Notes under the pieces: generated by a model
Databases searched by the model: none
Seen by the model: the letters and a program-made list of their open reading frames with translations, nothing else
Told to the model about the DNA's origin: nothing
Part shown: positions 21,685 through 32,506 of the stretch, one piece after another
Position numbering within the stretch: position 1 is the first letter of the stretch
Layout: each line of letters begins with the position of its first letter
Assembly: GCA_030704615.1 (NCBI GenBank)
Contig: CM060733.1
Location: forward strand, 32,242,001-32,306,000
Direction of reading: 5' to 3'
DNA from: Takakia lepidozioides
Lineage: Eukaryota; Streptophyta; Takakiopsida; Takakiales; Takakiaceae
DNA length: 64,000 nucleotides
Position numbers and translations under genes: made by a program

Positions 21685-23706
21685 TTACGTTTGTTTAAGA
21701 GATCGGATGGTTGTATAGTGGAGGGTACGTAGTAGGGTAGTTGTAGCTGTATGAGGTAGGTTCAGGTGTTGGTTTAGGGCATCAATGTTGTGGCTATGGG
21801 CTCCTCCTCTTACACCCGCAGTAATAATTGTAAGTGGGGTGGTGTGCCAGCCGTGTTGGCGGAGGGCCAAAATGAGTGGTTTGTATTTTTCGTGTTTGCG
21901 GTGGATTGCTTGATCTGGGTAATGGTCATGACAGAACATGAACTCAATTAAGTGGATAGTAATGGAGGGGCGTGGGCCTGTCGGTGGTGCGGATGAGATA
22001 GGGAGCCCTTGTGCAAGTAGTATGTCGGGACGTAGTCTAGATGGGCAGTGGCATGGGTAGGCATTGCATGAGCAGGTAGGAGCCAATGGGGACTGTAATG
22101 TTGTCTGGTGGTCTTCCCTGGTATGTGCCTGCATTAATTAGGTTGAACCATCTAGAGTTAGGGTGTGATAGGAGTAGTTTTTGGAGGTGCCATATTTCTT
22201 GGTTGTGTCGAGTCCATGCAATATAGATTGTTTGTAATGACGTAGAAGATGTGGCCACGTGTCGACCCGAGGTGGTTGGCTGTAGCACATAGTGCAATGT
22301 TTATTAGGGTAAAGAACTGGCCAGAACAAGTTGCGTCTTTGATTGCCCATATATATTATATTGTCCATAGCGGAATCGGAGTGTTTGCCTGATTTGGGCG
22401 TCAGTAATTTTAACAGATGTCCAAAATTGATTGGATATGCTATGCAAGAGTGTGGGGAGGCGACCCATTTGGAGATATACGAGTTTGTGTAGGTGCGGGA
22501 TGCTTGAATTTGTTCTTTGGTTTCACCCGCGATGAATGTATGTAGGTCTCTGATGGGTGCATTGTCTAGTTGTGTGCTTTTAGTGGAGGATAGCCAAAAA
22601 GGATAGGTATTCGCTATGTGGATCGGGTTGTTTGAGGTTTGGGAAGTAGGTTGGGTAACGCCGAGTTGTGCTAGTTGGTCTGCCACTTCATTTCTTTTGA
22701 TATTTGTGTGGGAGTGGACCTTGTGTAGGTGTATGTGTAATTTGGATGAAGATATGATATCAATGATTGCTTTGATGAGCTGGAGTAAGGCGTCATGTAT
22801 AGCCATGAGTTCTGCACGTAAGATGTTTTGTCTTCCAGGAAGGCGTTTGTATATTTGGGTATTATTGGCAACATTGTACATTCCGTATCCCGCATGTCCG
22901 TCCTTGAGGGAGCCATCTGTGTATATGCATTGCAGTGGGTTAAATTTTAAAAGCGAAGTCCCGAGTGTTATATTCTGGGGGCGGTGGTACATGTAAAAGG
23001 TTTGATGTTGTCCAAGGTTGTTGCGGGGGTGTCGCTTGCCATCACTTGTTTGGGTTGATCCTAGGATATCGGGGGAGGGAGAGTAAGGGTGTGTGTACTG
23101 TGGCAGTTGGGCCGAATAAGCGTTTTAGTATGATGCTCAGGTTCGAGAGGAAGATATTGGATATTTGTGGGTCTTGTTATGGTGGACACATACTAGCTTA
23201 GTTAAGGAGGGTTCTGGGTAGGACATGTACTTTGGCATGGGTGGGGGGTTATCATAGATCAATGTTTGCGGGTCGAATATGGCCATTGTGAATATTCCTG
23301 CAGGGTTTGTCAAGATGGGGTGGTCGCTATTGGTCAGATTGTTGTGTGGGATTAATAAAACAGTAAATGCATTTGTGGATGCATGTGCAGCTATGCGGGC
23401 CCAGTGTAACGCTTCGCCAACTGTGGAGATGTCAGGGGGGTGAGCGAATCCACGTCCTTGCCATTGGTAGGATCTTGCCTGCCCTAGCGAGCCAAAACAT
23501 TGATCAGCTTCATATGGGCTAAAGTAGGTAGTGGCTCGTAGTGGGCATGTGAGGGGGTTGGAGTAGTATGAGTGGGTGAGTTGTAGCTTTGTAGCAAGAA
23601 AATCAAGGAGGGTAGTGGGGAGTGTTGAGTGGGAGTGTGCAGTGTTAAGTTTGCTTGTTGTTGGGGGGCATTTGGGAGGGAGATCTTTCATGTAGTGTTG
23701 CAGCAT
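21685..23706 (-). pseudogene. LINE RNase H and C-terminal domains (truncated copy)
   Basis: The frame at 22,138-22,992 has a well-preserved RNase H: YTDGSLKDGHAGYGMYNV, RAELMAIHDALLQL, and KRNEVADQLAQLG, giving the Asp, Glu and C-terminal Asp of the active site. It continues into FWPVLYPNKHCTMC and WPHLLRH. The frame at 21,685-22,134 continues the C-terminal domain. The frame at 23,137-23,706 holds the linker between RT and RNase H. The parts lie in different frames, so the gene is broken. Confidence 0.85.
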
Positions 23707-24130
23707 TCTAGATGTTTCAAGGGCAATGGTCGTGGCTAGGTTTTGGGCATTGAGTCCCTTATGTTTAGGGTTTTGTCGGAATTTGGTCTAGAGCCATGTC
23801 AGTCTGTTGAGTGATATGCTTCCAACATAGAATCCTAATGGTCCGTAAATATGGGCCGTCAGAGTGTGTTTGAATATGGGGGTCGGTTTTTGCAATGTCT
23901 TTGTCTGGGTTGCATTCCACGGTTGAGATATGGATGTTCGTCAAAGTTTCTTGGGGGGCGTATGTAGCAATTGTCCTTGGGTTGTGGTTCTGTAGCATGT
24001 TGTTGGTGGGTATGTGTTAGATATGTGGTATTGGTACGTCTGTGGTAGTCGATGTGAAGTTACACACTACAATCATCTTTCAAGATGCAAAGGTTCAAAG
24101 ACAAACTTTATCACCAATTAGTAATGCTTT

Positions 24131-24740
24131 AGGGTTGGTATCTTGGTGAGTATGCTCACGTGACCACAACCCACGGTCATGGGGGTTGTATGTTTTTAAA
24201 CCGCGGTCATAGGAGTTACATGTTTGAGGCACGGTGCATTTATAGGGTACAGTTACACCAAAAGGATAAACTATTTGATCTATCTTTCAATTTCGCATTG
24301 AGTAATTAAAATTAAGTAGTAGTTTCGGGAATGAGAGTTTCAATTTCGCATTGAGAAATTAAAATTAAGTAGTAGTTTCGGGAATGAGAGATTCGTCTCG
24401 ATAAATTATCCATGGGACGTGACAACCTTTAAGGTCTCTTGGAGTCTCTACGCCCTTTTCTCGAGTCTATCATGGAAAGGGCCTAGTACCGGGTGAGCAT
24501 ATCGCAAGGAAATCCCACGCCTATAGGGTAACATGTATATCATGTATAGGGATTACTTGTTTCTTAAGTGTTGGTGCGAGAGCCTATGTGAGCAGTTAAA
24601 CATAGTTTCACAAATGTTTTTATTTCTCAATTTTGGTTTCGCTGTCGAGAGCATCTTAGGAACATTTGGAATATGCGCCTGAGCTCGGGTGAGCATGCGC
24701 CTGTGCTAGCGTGAGCATGCTCACCCGCTACCCAACCTCG
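24131..24740. mobile_element. MITE-like repeat with GTGAGC palindromic ends
   Basis: The left end (GGGTTGGTATCTTGGTGAG, then TATGCTCACG) and the inverted right end (GGTTGGGTAGCGGGTGAGC, then ATGCTCACG) form imperfect inverted repeats of about 28 bp. The interior is non-coding and contains a tandem duplication of about 50 bp at 24,289-24,392. A second copy, inverted, lies at about 35,560-36,047; matching blocks include CACGCCTATAGGGTAA. No clear target duplication was found, so the superfamily is open. Confidence 0.6.
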
Positions 24741-26391
24741 TTTTCAATCAGTACTTAAAATGACCAACTATAATATCGAACCCTAGATAGACATAAATAC
24801 ACGATGAAATATTCAAGTTCTGTAAATAACTCCATGCATTCTATTTATTAAACCAAACATAAACTATAATGCATCATGCTATAATTTGATATTTAGCCTT
24901 ACATATCTGTTATGATGTTAAATATGTATGCACTACATTTCTCTACTCTCGAGGTGTAGCACATACAGTTACATGCAAGCCCTATCCTGCTCACCACAAC
25001 CTGTCATGCATGCATAAAGTTATCCATCCAGGGATTTCATTCATTTACATATATAATGAAGTACTCCCGCTACGCCTGTCTTGAACTAATTCGAAACTGC
25101 AACGCGGGCATCGGTGCTAAATATCAAAACCATTTGCGTAGTCCGGCCTTAGGAAGGCACGGCCAATAATCCAAGAAAATGGTCCACCAGCTCATCAGAC
25201 AGAAATCCTGTGAACAACTTTTTTGGGGTGGCAATGTTCTGCCCGACTTCTGGTCTGCACGTCTGGACAGACCTCAAAGATGTTTGTCTCTGTGTAGCCT
25301 GTGCGTGTGGAGACTCAGTGGACCAACTCCTCAAAGGAAACTTCTAGACATTACAGGTGGAGGTTTAGTCTTGGTTGCTCCAAAGAGTAAGCCAAAAAAC
25401 AGACAGACAAGGGTACCCAGATATCGCAGGAAGAAACCAGGCTAAAGTCCAGGTTTTTGATCCTCAGAAGGTCCCGGGAAAATCTCTTGTGCCTTGTGGA
25501 GGGGCGACAAAAGTTGTGAAGGAAGCCTCCAAGAGTCCCCTCAAATTGCCTGCCTACCAAAAGTGTGTATGCAAACAACTTCTCGTTGAGAAAAAGTTCC
25601 ACGCTCCTGCCAAGCACCAGGCATTCAGAACAAATTAGAGCCGAAGCACAAAAAACTGTTACTAAAGACAAATGTTTGCTGTGCCAGACAGGACATATGA
25701 AGTTGAAGTGTGTTTAGCGTCCAGCAAAGTCACAGAGCCTACTGCTGTCGAGGGGCCAATGCACAGTTGAAGGCACGTGTTGAAGGATTGAGCCAGGATC
25801 ACCCTGGTTATGCACAGGCAAGGCACACCCAAACCACTCAAGCAGAGGCCAATAGTGGTAGTGATTGACACTATACTTTTGATGACATGGTCCCATGCCC
25901 AAAAACAACTATTGCTGAAGGGATTGTTTAGGATTGAACGCCTCATGCAGATATGTTGCTAAGCATTTCTGATCCTTGTAGTAGAACAAATAGAACGAAA
26001 TGAAAATGTTACTTCAGAAAGAAAGAAAGAAGGGAAGGAAGGAAGGAGAATCATACGGTCAAGGTGAAGCTAAACACCCACCGGAAAGTAAGAAAAAGGA
26101 AAGTTGTATGATGTTGCATCGGCCATGCTTGCCTTGCCTTTGTGAGCATATAGACTGAACTGAAGGGAGGAAGGAAAGTGGATGGGAAGATGGAATACAG
26201 CATTGAGATCAGAAATGGACAAACAATACTGATCACAATACCTCAGATTTGCCTCAATTGTCCACACAGACTTCCATTTGAGATACAGACATTGATATGT
26301 TCCAATTTGACACCTGCTCAATGTTGGGTTAGTGATCTGATGACAGTGGGTTTTGATGGAAGAGAGAGTCAAACATATCCAGATCTTCACC
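24741..26391. other. Intergenic DNA, no supported gene
   Basis: Plus-strand frames at 25,179-25,638 and sequence to about 25,950 show no known motif and contain stops. GAAA/GGAA microsatellite-like sequence occurs near 26,015-26,045. The last few hundred bases should include the 3' untranslated region of the SGS3 gene. Confidence 0.4.
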
Positions 26392-29300
26392 TCAGCCACA
26401 CCTCCTGCTTTGATAAGACTCAAGTAAATGAGCTCTCTCCTCCTTAAGCTTCAGCTCAAATAAGAGTGCTGCTGCATGCTGCTGCCGTTTGAATGCCATG
26501 CGCCGCTCATGGTGCTGTTGTTGGAGCTTGACACGCTGGGCTTCATAAGCTTCAGCGTCCCGGAGGCTCCCTTCCACCATCTCTGTCTGCCTTGCTATCT
26601 CTTCCTTCCTACATGTCAAGTGATTTGATTTCACTCATAGTGTTCACATGAAAGTTTGTTGATTAGAAGTAAACTTTGGTGGATTGTAATAAGCACATTG
26701 AAGCTCTGGTGACTTCACTAAACCTTGAAGTTCCTCGAGTTCCTAAGGAGCTTCAAATGTCCATGGGAAGCTTCTCCTCTTAGTGAAAAACTTCAGCAAG
26801 GAATTGGCGTCCCCAAATAGACGATGATATATACCATGGATCTCGTAGTAGAGAGCACAGTGAAATAAAAAATGTTCTTAGGTCTCTCTCCCGTCTGCTC
26901 TAGTGCGAGAAGGGCACAAGTGGTCATCACGCTCCAGGTTATCCCATCTACCAGTCTCAGTCCCCTAACGGCCGTGGAGATAGAGCTGCAGACTGTTGGA
27001 AAACCACTGGCGTGTGGTCGGGCTAGGGATTGAACCTAGGACCTCCCCCATTCCGGTGGGGTGCTCTACCACTGAGCTACCCGTCCCTTTCTGTTCTCAG
27101 AGTGACGTGCAAGGGCTATAGCCTTGACACCTCCAACACTCCCCCTCAAGGCATAGCCCTTATAGCTGATGCCCACCCATTCTGACCACCGCCCCAACCT
27201 TGGCTCTGATACCATGTTGAAAAACCACTGGCGTGTGGTCGGGCTAGGGATTGAACCTAGGACCTCCCCCATTCCGGTGGGGTGCTCTACCACTGAGCTA
27301 CCCGTCCCTTTCTGTTCTCAGAGTGACGTGCAAGGGCTATAGCCTTGACACCTCCAACACAGACAACTAATTGGGCTGTAGGGACCTAGGACCAGGAAGG
27401 CTGTTGTGGCAGAACTACAGTTTTGGAGTAAGATTCTGTACTTTCAAGGTCAAGCTGAACACGAAGTTTCATCAGCTCCTGTCCAATAAACTTGCAATGG
27501 TCAAGTTTGGAAGAACTTTTCAACTGTTGTAGCAGTAGGGATGCGAAGGATAAGCCATGTTGCTTAAAGAACATGGAGACCCGAGCATACCAACAGGTCT
27601 TTCAACCAAGACTGAAGGATGTGAGGGCACGACCTGGCGACCACTTTGGGGAAGAGATCGCACGAAAGAAAGAAAGAAATTTATTACGTATGTGCAGCCC
27701 AAAGTGTCCGAGATCATGCGTAGAATGAGAGTAGAACCAGCAGAAAGCACAAGTACTTCTCAAATTCACAAATGGCAACAAGCTACAAAGAAATATACTT
27801 AAGAGAGTTTTGTTTCTACAATATTAGTGGGGAAGCACAGACATCAATGAGCAACTCAGACTGCTGTACAAGTGTATAGGAAGGAAAAACAAGAAAGAAG
27901 AGAGAGAGTACAAGGCCTGTTGTTCTTGCTGTTCATCCATGGAAAGGCCAGTGTTCTTGGGAATGTCCCTGTGCTTCACTTCCAGCTGCTGGCATTGTTG
28001 CAAATGTGTTGCTTCAAATTTCTCTCTCAAATTCTGCAGCTGTATCTCCTTCTGACTGACCTCATCCATCATCTGATCCCTCTCAACTCTGAAGAACTCT
28101 TCCAGGTCGACTTGCTGCATGCAACCCACACAATCATAGGTTGCATCAAATGTACATTTTCTTTGTATGCAGAACCTTATTAATTTGGATCTCTATATGG
28201 GAAAAATACAAAACTAGGCATTCATTAGAATCACTCAAGCTTACCTCCTGTTTGTTTCTGGAATGTTGCTCCTCAGCACGGCCCCGGAGGATCTGGAGCT
28301 CTTGCTCACGTAACTGCAAATTGCGGGAAACCACACTCACAGTTCTCTTCAGAGTTTTACAGACTTCCTTCTCTTGGTCCACCTTAGTCTGCAGGCGCAG
28401 CACTTGCTGCTTGTCTGTGTGCATGTGCTGCAGTGGCTTCACCACCATCTCTTGCAATTTCTTCAGCTCATACTTCAACACTGTTTTCCCTGCCATAGCA
28501 CCACATCTGGGTCATCACAGTCCTGTTACAATAAGTTTGTCACCAAGAGTACTAAACAATCCCTCTTTCATCAAGAAAAAGAGTTGATTGAAGCGCAGCA
28601 TTAACTGGATATCATGACGTCAGCTACTGCTACCATAGCCCTCTATCCTATATGCAAATGGTAATATGTGGCTGTGCTACACCCTCAGTCACACTGTAGA
28701 GGAACAAGGCCCTCTGGATAGCAGAAGTTTGGCATGTCACTGTGAGGCTACACTCTTCCCTCATACTCCTGACTGGCAGGAGTATGAAATATTGTTACAC
28801 AACATGTCTGGAAATTTTGCTTGAAATTACTGACTGATGTAAGAACAAAAGGAACATGCACCTTTGCAATGTCTGTTGAAGATCTCAATGTCTTCTTTGT
28901 CAGCCATGTAGCCATAAAGAATGCGGCTACCACCACTCCCTGGGTGAAAGAGGAGTTTGCCTGGAGAGTCCCAATTTTCTCTTCCACGCCTCACATCTTT
29001 GAAGTGCTTGTCGAGACGTTGGGCATCATGGTACCCAGTGGGAGACTCTCCAAACACCAGCAGGCTCATGCCACGGTGACCTTGGGGCCCATAAGCATGC
29101 CGAGGCTTCTTGGGATTGTATTCCTTGAAGTAGTCTAGCAGCTCTTTGTTACCCATGCCTAGCCACTGCATTTAAAAATCCACTGTCAACCTTTTCAGAT
29201 AATGCTATGTGCAGTCTTGGGTCTCAAAGCTATACCCAATCGACAAGTTTAAGAGAGGTGGAAGACTCATAAGCCTCATTTGTCTCACGAAAGTACAAAA

Positions 29301-32300
29301 TGTACCCTAGAGAGCTCAAAATACTGATATACAGAAACATTCATCTGCAATCGAAGGACTGAGAAGAGGTTCCGGCGGTAGTAACCTGACAATGAACTAT
29401 GCATCATCCCACATTACACATTTTGGGTCTGCCTTTGTTTGTTTGTTTGCATACCTTTTCTTCATCATCAAGCTCCAACTTTGTGTTTTGAATGACAACC
29501 ATGGGTGGCCATACAATCAAGGCATCTTGTGCTTCACTGTCATTATGAAGCCCTGTCCATTTGCCAAACATGCTCCCTCCAATACTTAGGCTTGCTCCTT
29601 GCAGCCGCAATTCTTCCTCCAAAACTTCTGCGAACTTGCAATGCAGCTTCACTCGCCTTGATCTTGTAGTCTGTGCATGGGCAAGAAGAGGCCCCAAACC
29701 CTTGAACCAATCAATGGCACCCACACCACCCTTGCAGACAGGGCAGTGCCACTGCCGGCCTAGATCATTCACCTGCTTCGCATCCAAGCAATCCATTTCC
29801 TGAAAGAAGTCGCGGAACCATTTGACCTTCTTTTGGGTGTCGTGACTCTTCTCTGTTGAATCTGAGTCCCAATCCTCGTCACTCACAAAGGCATAATCAC
29901 TATCGTCTTCTAGATCATCCAGGTCCGAGCACTGGCTGTCTGAGTGGACATTGACTGGGTAGTGATCATACAGAGGTGTCCCATCCTCAGCTTGCAGAAA
30001 AGGAATCCCACCAGTGGGGCCATCTGACACAGTTGGATGACAAAGTTGAGTGAGTTGGCATAAATGGTATGGAATTGAAGCATGCACCCCTGAACTCTTG
30101 CCATTTGTACGATGTGGTGACTGTAACAGTATTTATTGAAGCAATGATCTTCTAATTGGGTTGGAAGAGAATTGATGCAGCTACACTGGTATGAACCATG
30201 CTCTACATATTAGACATCCACGACAATGTCATATGCTTAATGTCAAGAGTACCTGCACGCTGTTCGATAGAAATTTGAACCTCCTCTGCCGGTAAAAGCT
30301 TCTGGAATATGGCTGCAGTATCTACCTTGGACCCTGGCTTCAAGGTGCTGCTGTTTGGTTTAGAGCTGGCAACATCTGATTGATTGTGAACACCTACATT
30401 CTGCAAACCATTTTCAAGATGAGTTGCCAGACCCCGCCCTTTGACATTTTCCCATCCATTGTCTCGTGTCGGTCCCCCTGTGGATGAACCTTGCTGTCTT
30501 CTAGTCCGAACCTGTCCTTTTGGTGTCACAGGGGCACTTGCCCCACCCAATCTTCTACCATTGACCTCAAGGTCAACCCTTCCCAAGGCCTCCATCTTTG
30601 CATTTTGATTCTTCTCTTGCATTCTATTGTTCTGGAATTTCCCTCTCCCTGCTTGTGTTTGTGGTGGATCTCGTGGTGGATCTGAGCTCTTTCCTCTACC
30701 TTTAGTCACTGTTTTCCACCCTGCATCACTTGCCATGTGTTCAAGTGAGGCTTTCCCATTCTGTGGATGGCCCTTCCCCCCAGGCAGGTATAATCCATTT
30801 CCGGCAATCCCTAGACCTCCATCATTTGCCTTGCCACGTGTATCTGTACCACCAAGAATTTTCCCTGAATTCCTCGCTGGCACAGGGGACCATTCATTGC
30901 TGTCCACATGCAAGGGTTTGGAGTCCCATCCCTTGACCAGTCCATCCCATCCATCTGTAAAGGAGGGACCTGCAGTAAGTGCGCGTCTGTCAAACTCATG
31001 AAGAACGCAGCCACACACAGCTTCCCATGCAATTGTGGCTTCTGCATGTTATCTTGTTATTTTGGGCTGCCGCAGGTTATCTCAAACTCAAGAAAAACCC
31101 AGCAACACAGCTTCCCAAGTGATTGTGGCTTCTGCAGAGTCTCATTATGACTGCCACAGGATAGAGGGTGACAGAGCCATGTGATTGGTACAACTGAAGT
31201 GCAGCCCCGAACTTATGCAGGTGGACTATACTGCTTTATCTGGATGAGTTTTGCACTGGCAATAAGTACATCGAGACATTAATTAGTGCACAGAAAGTGC
31301 AAACATGCACTATCCGAGAAGGTTGATTGCTGCTACAGCATTGTAAAGCTCCCAAGAAATTTGGGTTGACTGCTTAGAAGCTAGTGTCAAAGTAAAAGCA
31401 CAATTTCCTACTCATAACCATTTCAGAAGGAAAGACATCACACACATCAACTTGCAAATTAGTGGGCCTCATGATGAAGACAACAGTTTCTACCTGCATC
31501 TGTGTGCCAACCAGAAGGCACTGGGGATGATGACACAGTGACTGTACTCAGCTTCTGAGCATACTGCATGCCCTTTCGGCCGTGGGCAGAATCTCCAGCC
31601 TCCCAATCTGAGACTCTCATACTGCTTTCACCTTGAGCTGGGCTGCTAGATAGGTCTTGCAAATGCAGGATACCATTTGCATCCGACACTCCATGACTAT
31701 GTCCTGACCATGTCACCAAGTGAAGATTAGAAGTCTCGCTCTTTAAAAATTTCAGGGGAGGGAAAATTATACCATGCCTTTTGCTTTGTGCCTCCCAAGC
31801 AATGCCTCACTATTCTGGTCAGTCCAGGACTTGCACTCTTTGACATGGGGCGCCATATCTCTTGACTCATCACCTCGCCTGGAAAGGTATCTCCAGAATA
31901 TTGGGTTGTCGATTGATAACCAGAGGGACCAATTCACGAAATGCGTGTGGTTCAAGAAAGTGCGACTAAGAAGTGATATGTTCAAACAACCAGCCTGAGA
32001 GAATCCTTTTACAATGTCTTACCAGTTGATCCTCCTCCACTAGCTTGTTGACCGTTCTCTCCTTTGCTTAGTGCCTTATTGAATGAGGAGTCGCTGTCAC
32101 GTGCCCCTTTCTTCCCCTTCTTCTTTTTCTTGTGCTTTGTTTTCTTTATCTCTCTCTCTGGAGAGTCAGCCTTAGGTCGGCCTGTCCAGCCATTCATTTC
32201 ATGCTCTTCTTCAACCTGGCTGGCCCATGACAACTTGGCACCTAACTGCGATGTTGAGGGGCAGCCCGAATCAATGCCCTTACTTTCTTCCAATACCACC

Positions 32301-32506
32301 TTTTTGCCTTCACCTGTTGCTGCAGTCTCACCATCTGCTTTTCCATACTCCAATTTAGCATCAGAGGGAATTATAGTAGTCGCACAGAGGCCTACTGCAG
32401 TCTCATTCGTCATGGTCCTATTCTCAGTTGGGGATTTAGCGCCTACTGCCAAATCATTTGATGGATTCGACAACACACTCAGAGTGTCTGTGAGTGTCAT
32501 TTGCAT
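26392..32506 (-). CDS. SGS3: SGS3-like RNA-silencing protein (zf-XS, XS, coiled coil), 8 exons
   Basis: SGS3 binds dsRNA with 5' overhangs and works with RDR6 in cytoplasmic granules to make secondary and tasi-RNAs. Exons, 5' to 3': 32506-32023, 31703-31494, 30954-30253, 30023-29455, 29165-28862, 28489-28245, 28114-27912, 26608-26392. All introns are GT-AG and frames join, giving about 977 residues, longer than Arabidopsis SGS3 (about 625). Residues 1-550 are low-complexity and Gly/Trp-rich. zf-XS has CPVC at 559-562 and His near 581 and 593. The XS domain follows (WPPMVVIQNT, GPQGHRGMSLLVF, ILYGYMADKEDIEIFN). The C-terminus is coiled coil. The chosen ATG is the first in frame in the first recognisable exon; the true start could be upstream. 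The exon 7 donor (GTACTC) is the least certain junction. The last intron carries a TRIM and LINE debris. Confidence 0.9.
26994..27138 (-). repeat. TRIM 3' LTR (145 bp)
   Basis: Starts TG and ends CA on either strand. It differs from the other LTR (27,215-27,359) at a single base (sixth position, G against A). It contains the tRNA-like sequence 27,016-27,086. Confidence 0.95.
27016..27086 (-). other. tRNA-like sequence in the TRIM 3' LTR
   Basis: Acceptor arms GGACGGG/CCCGACC pair at 6 of 7 positions. The D stem is GCTC/GAGC. The T stem is CTAGG/CCTAG with loop TTCAATC. The A box TAGCTCAGTGG is at 27,069-27,079 and the B box GGTTCAATCCC at 27,026-27,036. The anticodon arm CCCCA/TGGGG encloses only 6 bases (CCGGAA), so it is not a normal tRNA. 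A run of four T's on the minus strand at 27,003-27,000 could end a Pol III transcript. The overall shape recalls a tRNA-Gly-type sequence, but the origin is uncertain. Confidence 0.85.
27139..27150 (-). other. TRIM polypurine tract
   Basis: On the minus strand CTTGAGGGGGAG sits directly before the 3' LTR. It is mostly purine and correctly placed. Confidence 0.7.
27201..27214 (-). other. TRIM primer-binding site
   Basis: Minus-strand TGGTATCAGAGCCA begins directly after the 5' LTR and is complementary to the initiator tRNA-Met 3' end. The same site occurs in the Copia element at 20,663-20,675. Confidence 0.92.
27215..27359 (-). repeat. TRIM 5' LTR (145 bp)
   Basis: Near-identical partner of 26,994-27,138. 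On the minus strand it runs TGTTGGAGG...TTTTTCAACA and is followed by the primer site. Confidence 0.95.
27237..27307 (-). other. tRNA-like sequence in the TRIM 5' LTR
   Basis: Identical to 27,016-27,086. The A box is at 27,290-27,300 and the B box at 27,247-27,257. Five T's follow on the minus strand (27,224-27,220), just inside the LTR end, so a Pol III transcript starting here would stop before the primer site. Confidence 0.85.

Larger units (their letters stand above)
21546..24053 (-). mobile_element. 5'-truncated sister copy of the large LINE (2.5 kb)
   Basis: Flanked by TGTGAAGTTA duplications (21,536-21,545 and 24,054-24,063). On the minus strand it covers the end of the RT, the linker, RNase H, the Cys/His domain and the folded tail, ending in (TA)n. 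Shared blocks with the LINE at 10,518-18,025 include LTHSYYS-PL-CP, YTDGS, TWPHLL and NAGTYQGRPPD. The 5' end lies within the RT C-terminal part. Frame changes near 22,990, 22,140 and 23,760 show decay. Confidence 0.88.
26994..27359 (-). mobile_element. TRIM retrotransposon with tRNA-like LTRs (366 bp)
   Basis: Two 145-bp LTRs flank a 76-bp interior (27,139-27,214). The 5-bp duplication CAGAC lies at 26,989-26,993 and 27,360-27,364. On the minus strand the interior begins with a tRNA-iMet primer site and ends with a purine tract (CTTGAGGGGGAG). It has no coding capacity, so it fits the class of terminal-repeat retrotransposons in miniature. Unusually, each LTR holds a 71-nt tRNA-like sequence with A and B boxes on the sense strand, and an oligo-T run near its 3' end. 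The one-base LTR difference indicates recent insertion. It lies in the last SGS3 intron. Proteins would have to come from another LTR element, perhaps a Copia with the same primer site. Confidence 0.93.
26700..27600 (-). mobile_element. Degenerate LINE debris in the last SGS3 intron
   Basis: The minus strand at 26,730-26,960 reads DDHLCPSRTRADGRE, then EHFLFHCALYYEIHG, then SLLKFFTKRRSFPW. This is a C-x(n)-H-x4-C LINE C-terminal motif with stops. The TRIM at 26,994-27,359 lies at its 5' side. Minus-strand sequence at 27,386-27,574 (QHGLSFASLLLQQLK) is unassigned and may belong to the same insertion. Confidence 0.45.

Noticed and set aside
24131-24740. CRISPR-like repeats or other prokaryotic features
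   Set aside because: Repeats are a MITE-like pair of ends and a single tandem duplication. The window is eukaryotic and no regular repeat-spacer array exists.
27066-27293. Minus-strand frame of 75 codons in the SGS3 intron
   Set aside because: It is read through the TRIM (LTR, interior and tRNA-like block) and has no protein character.
27016-27307. Two tRNA genes
   Set aside because: Both sequences lie inside identical LTRs, the anticodon loop has only six bases, and the acceptor stem has a mismatch. They are better described as tRNA-like parts of a TRIM.
30627-31001. Plus-strand frames opposite SGS3 exon 3
   Set aside because: Shadows of the SGS3 coding exon; no independent support.
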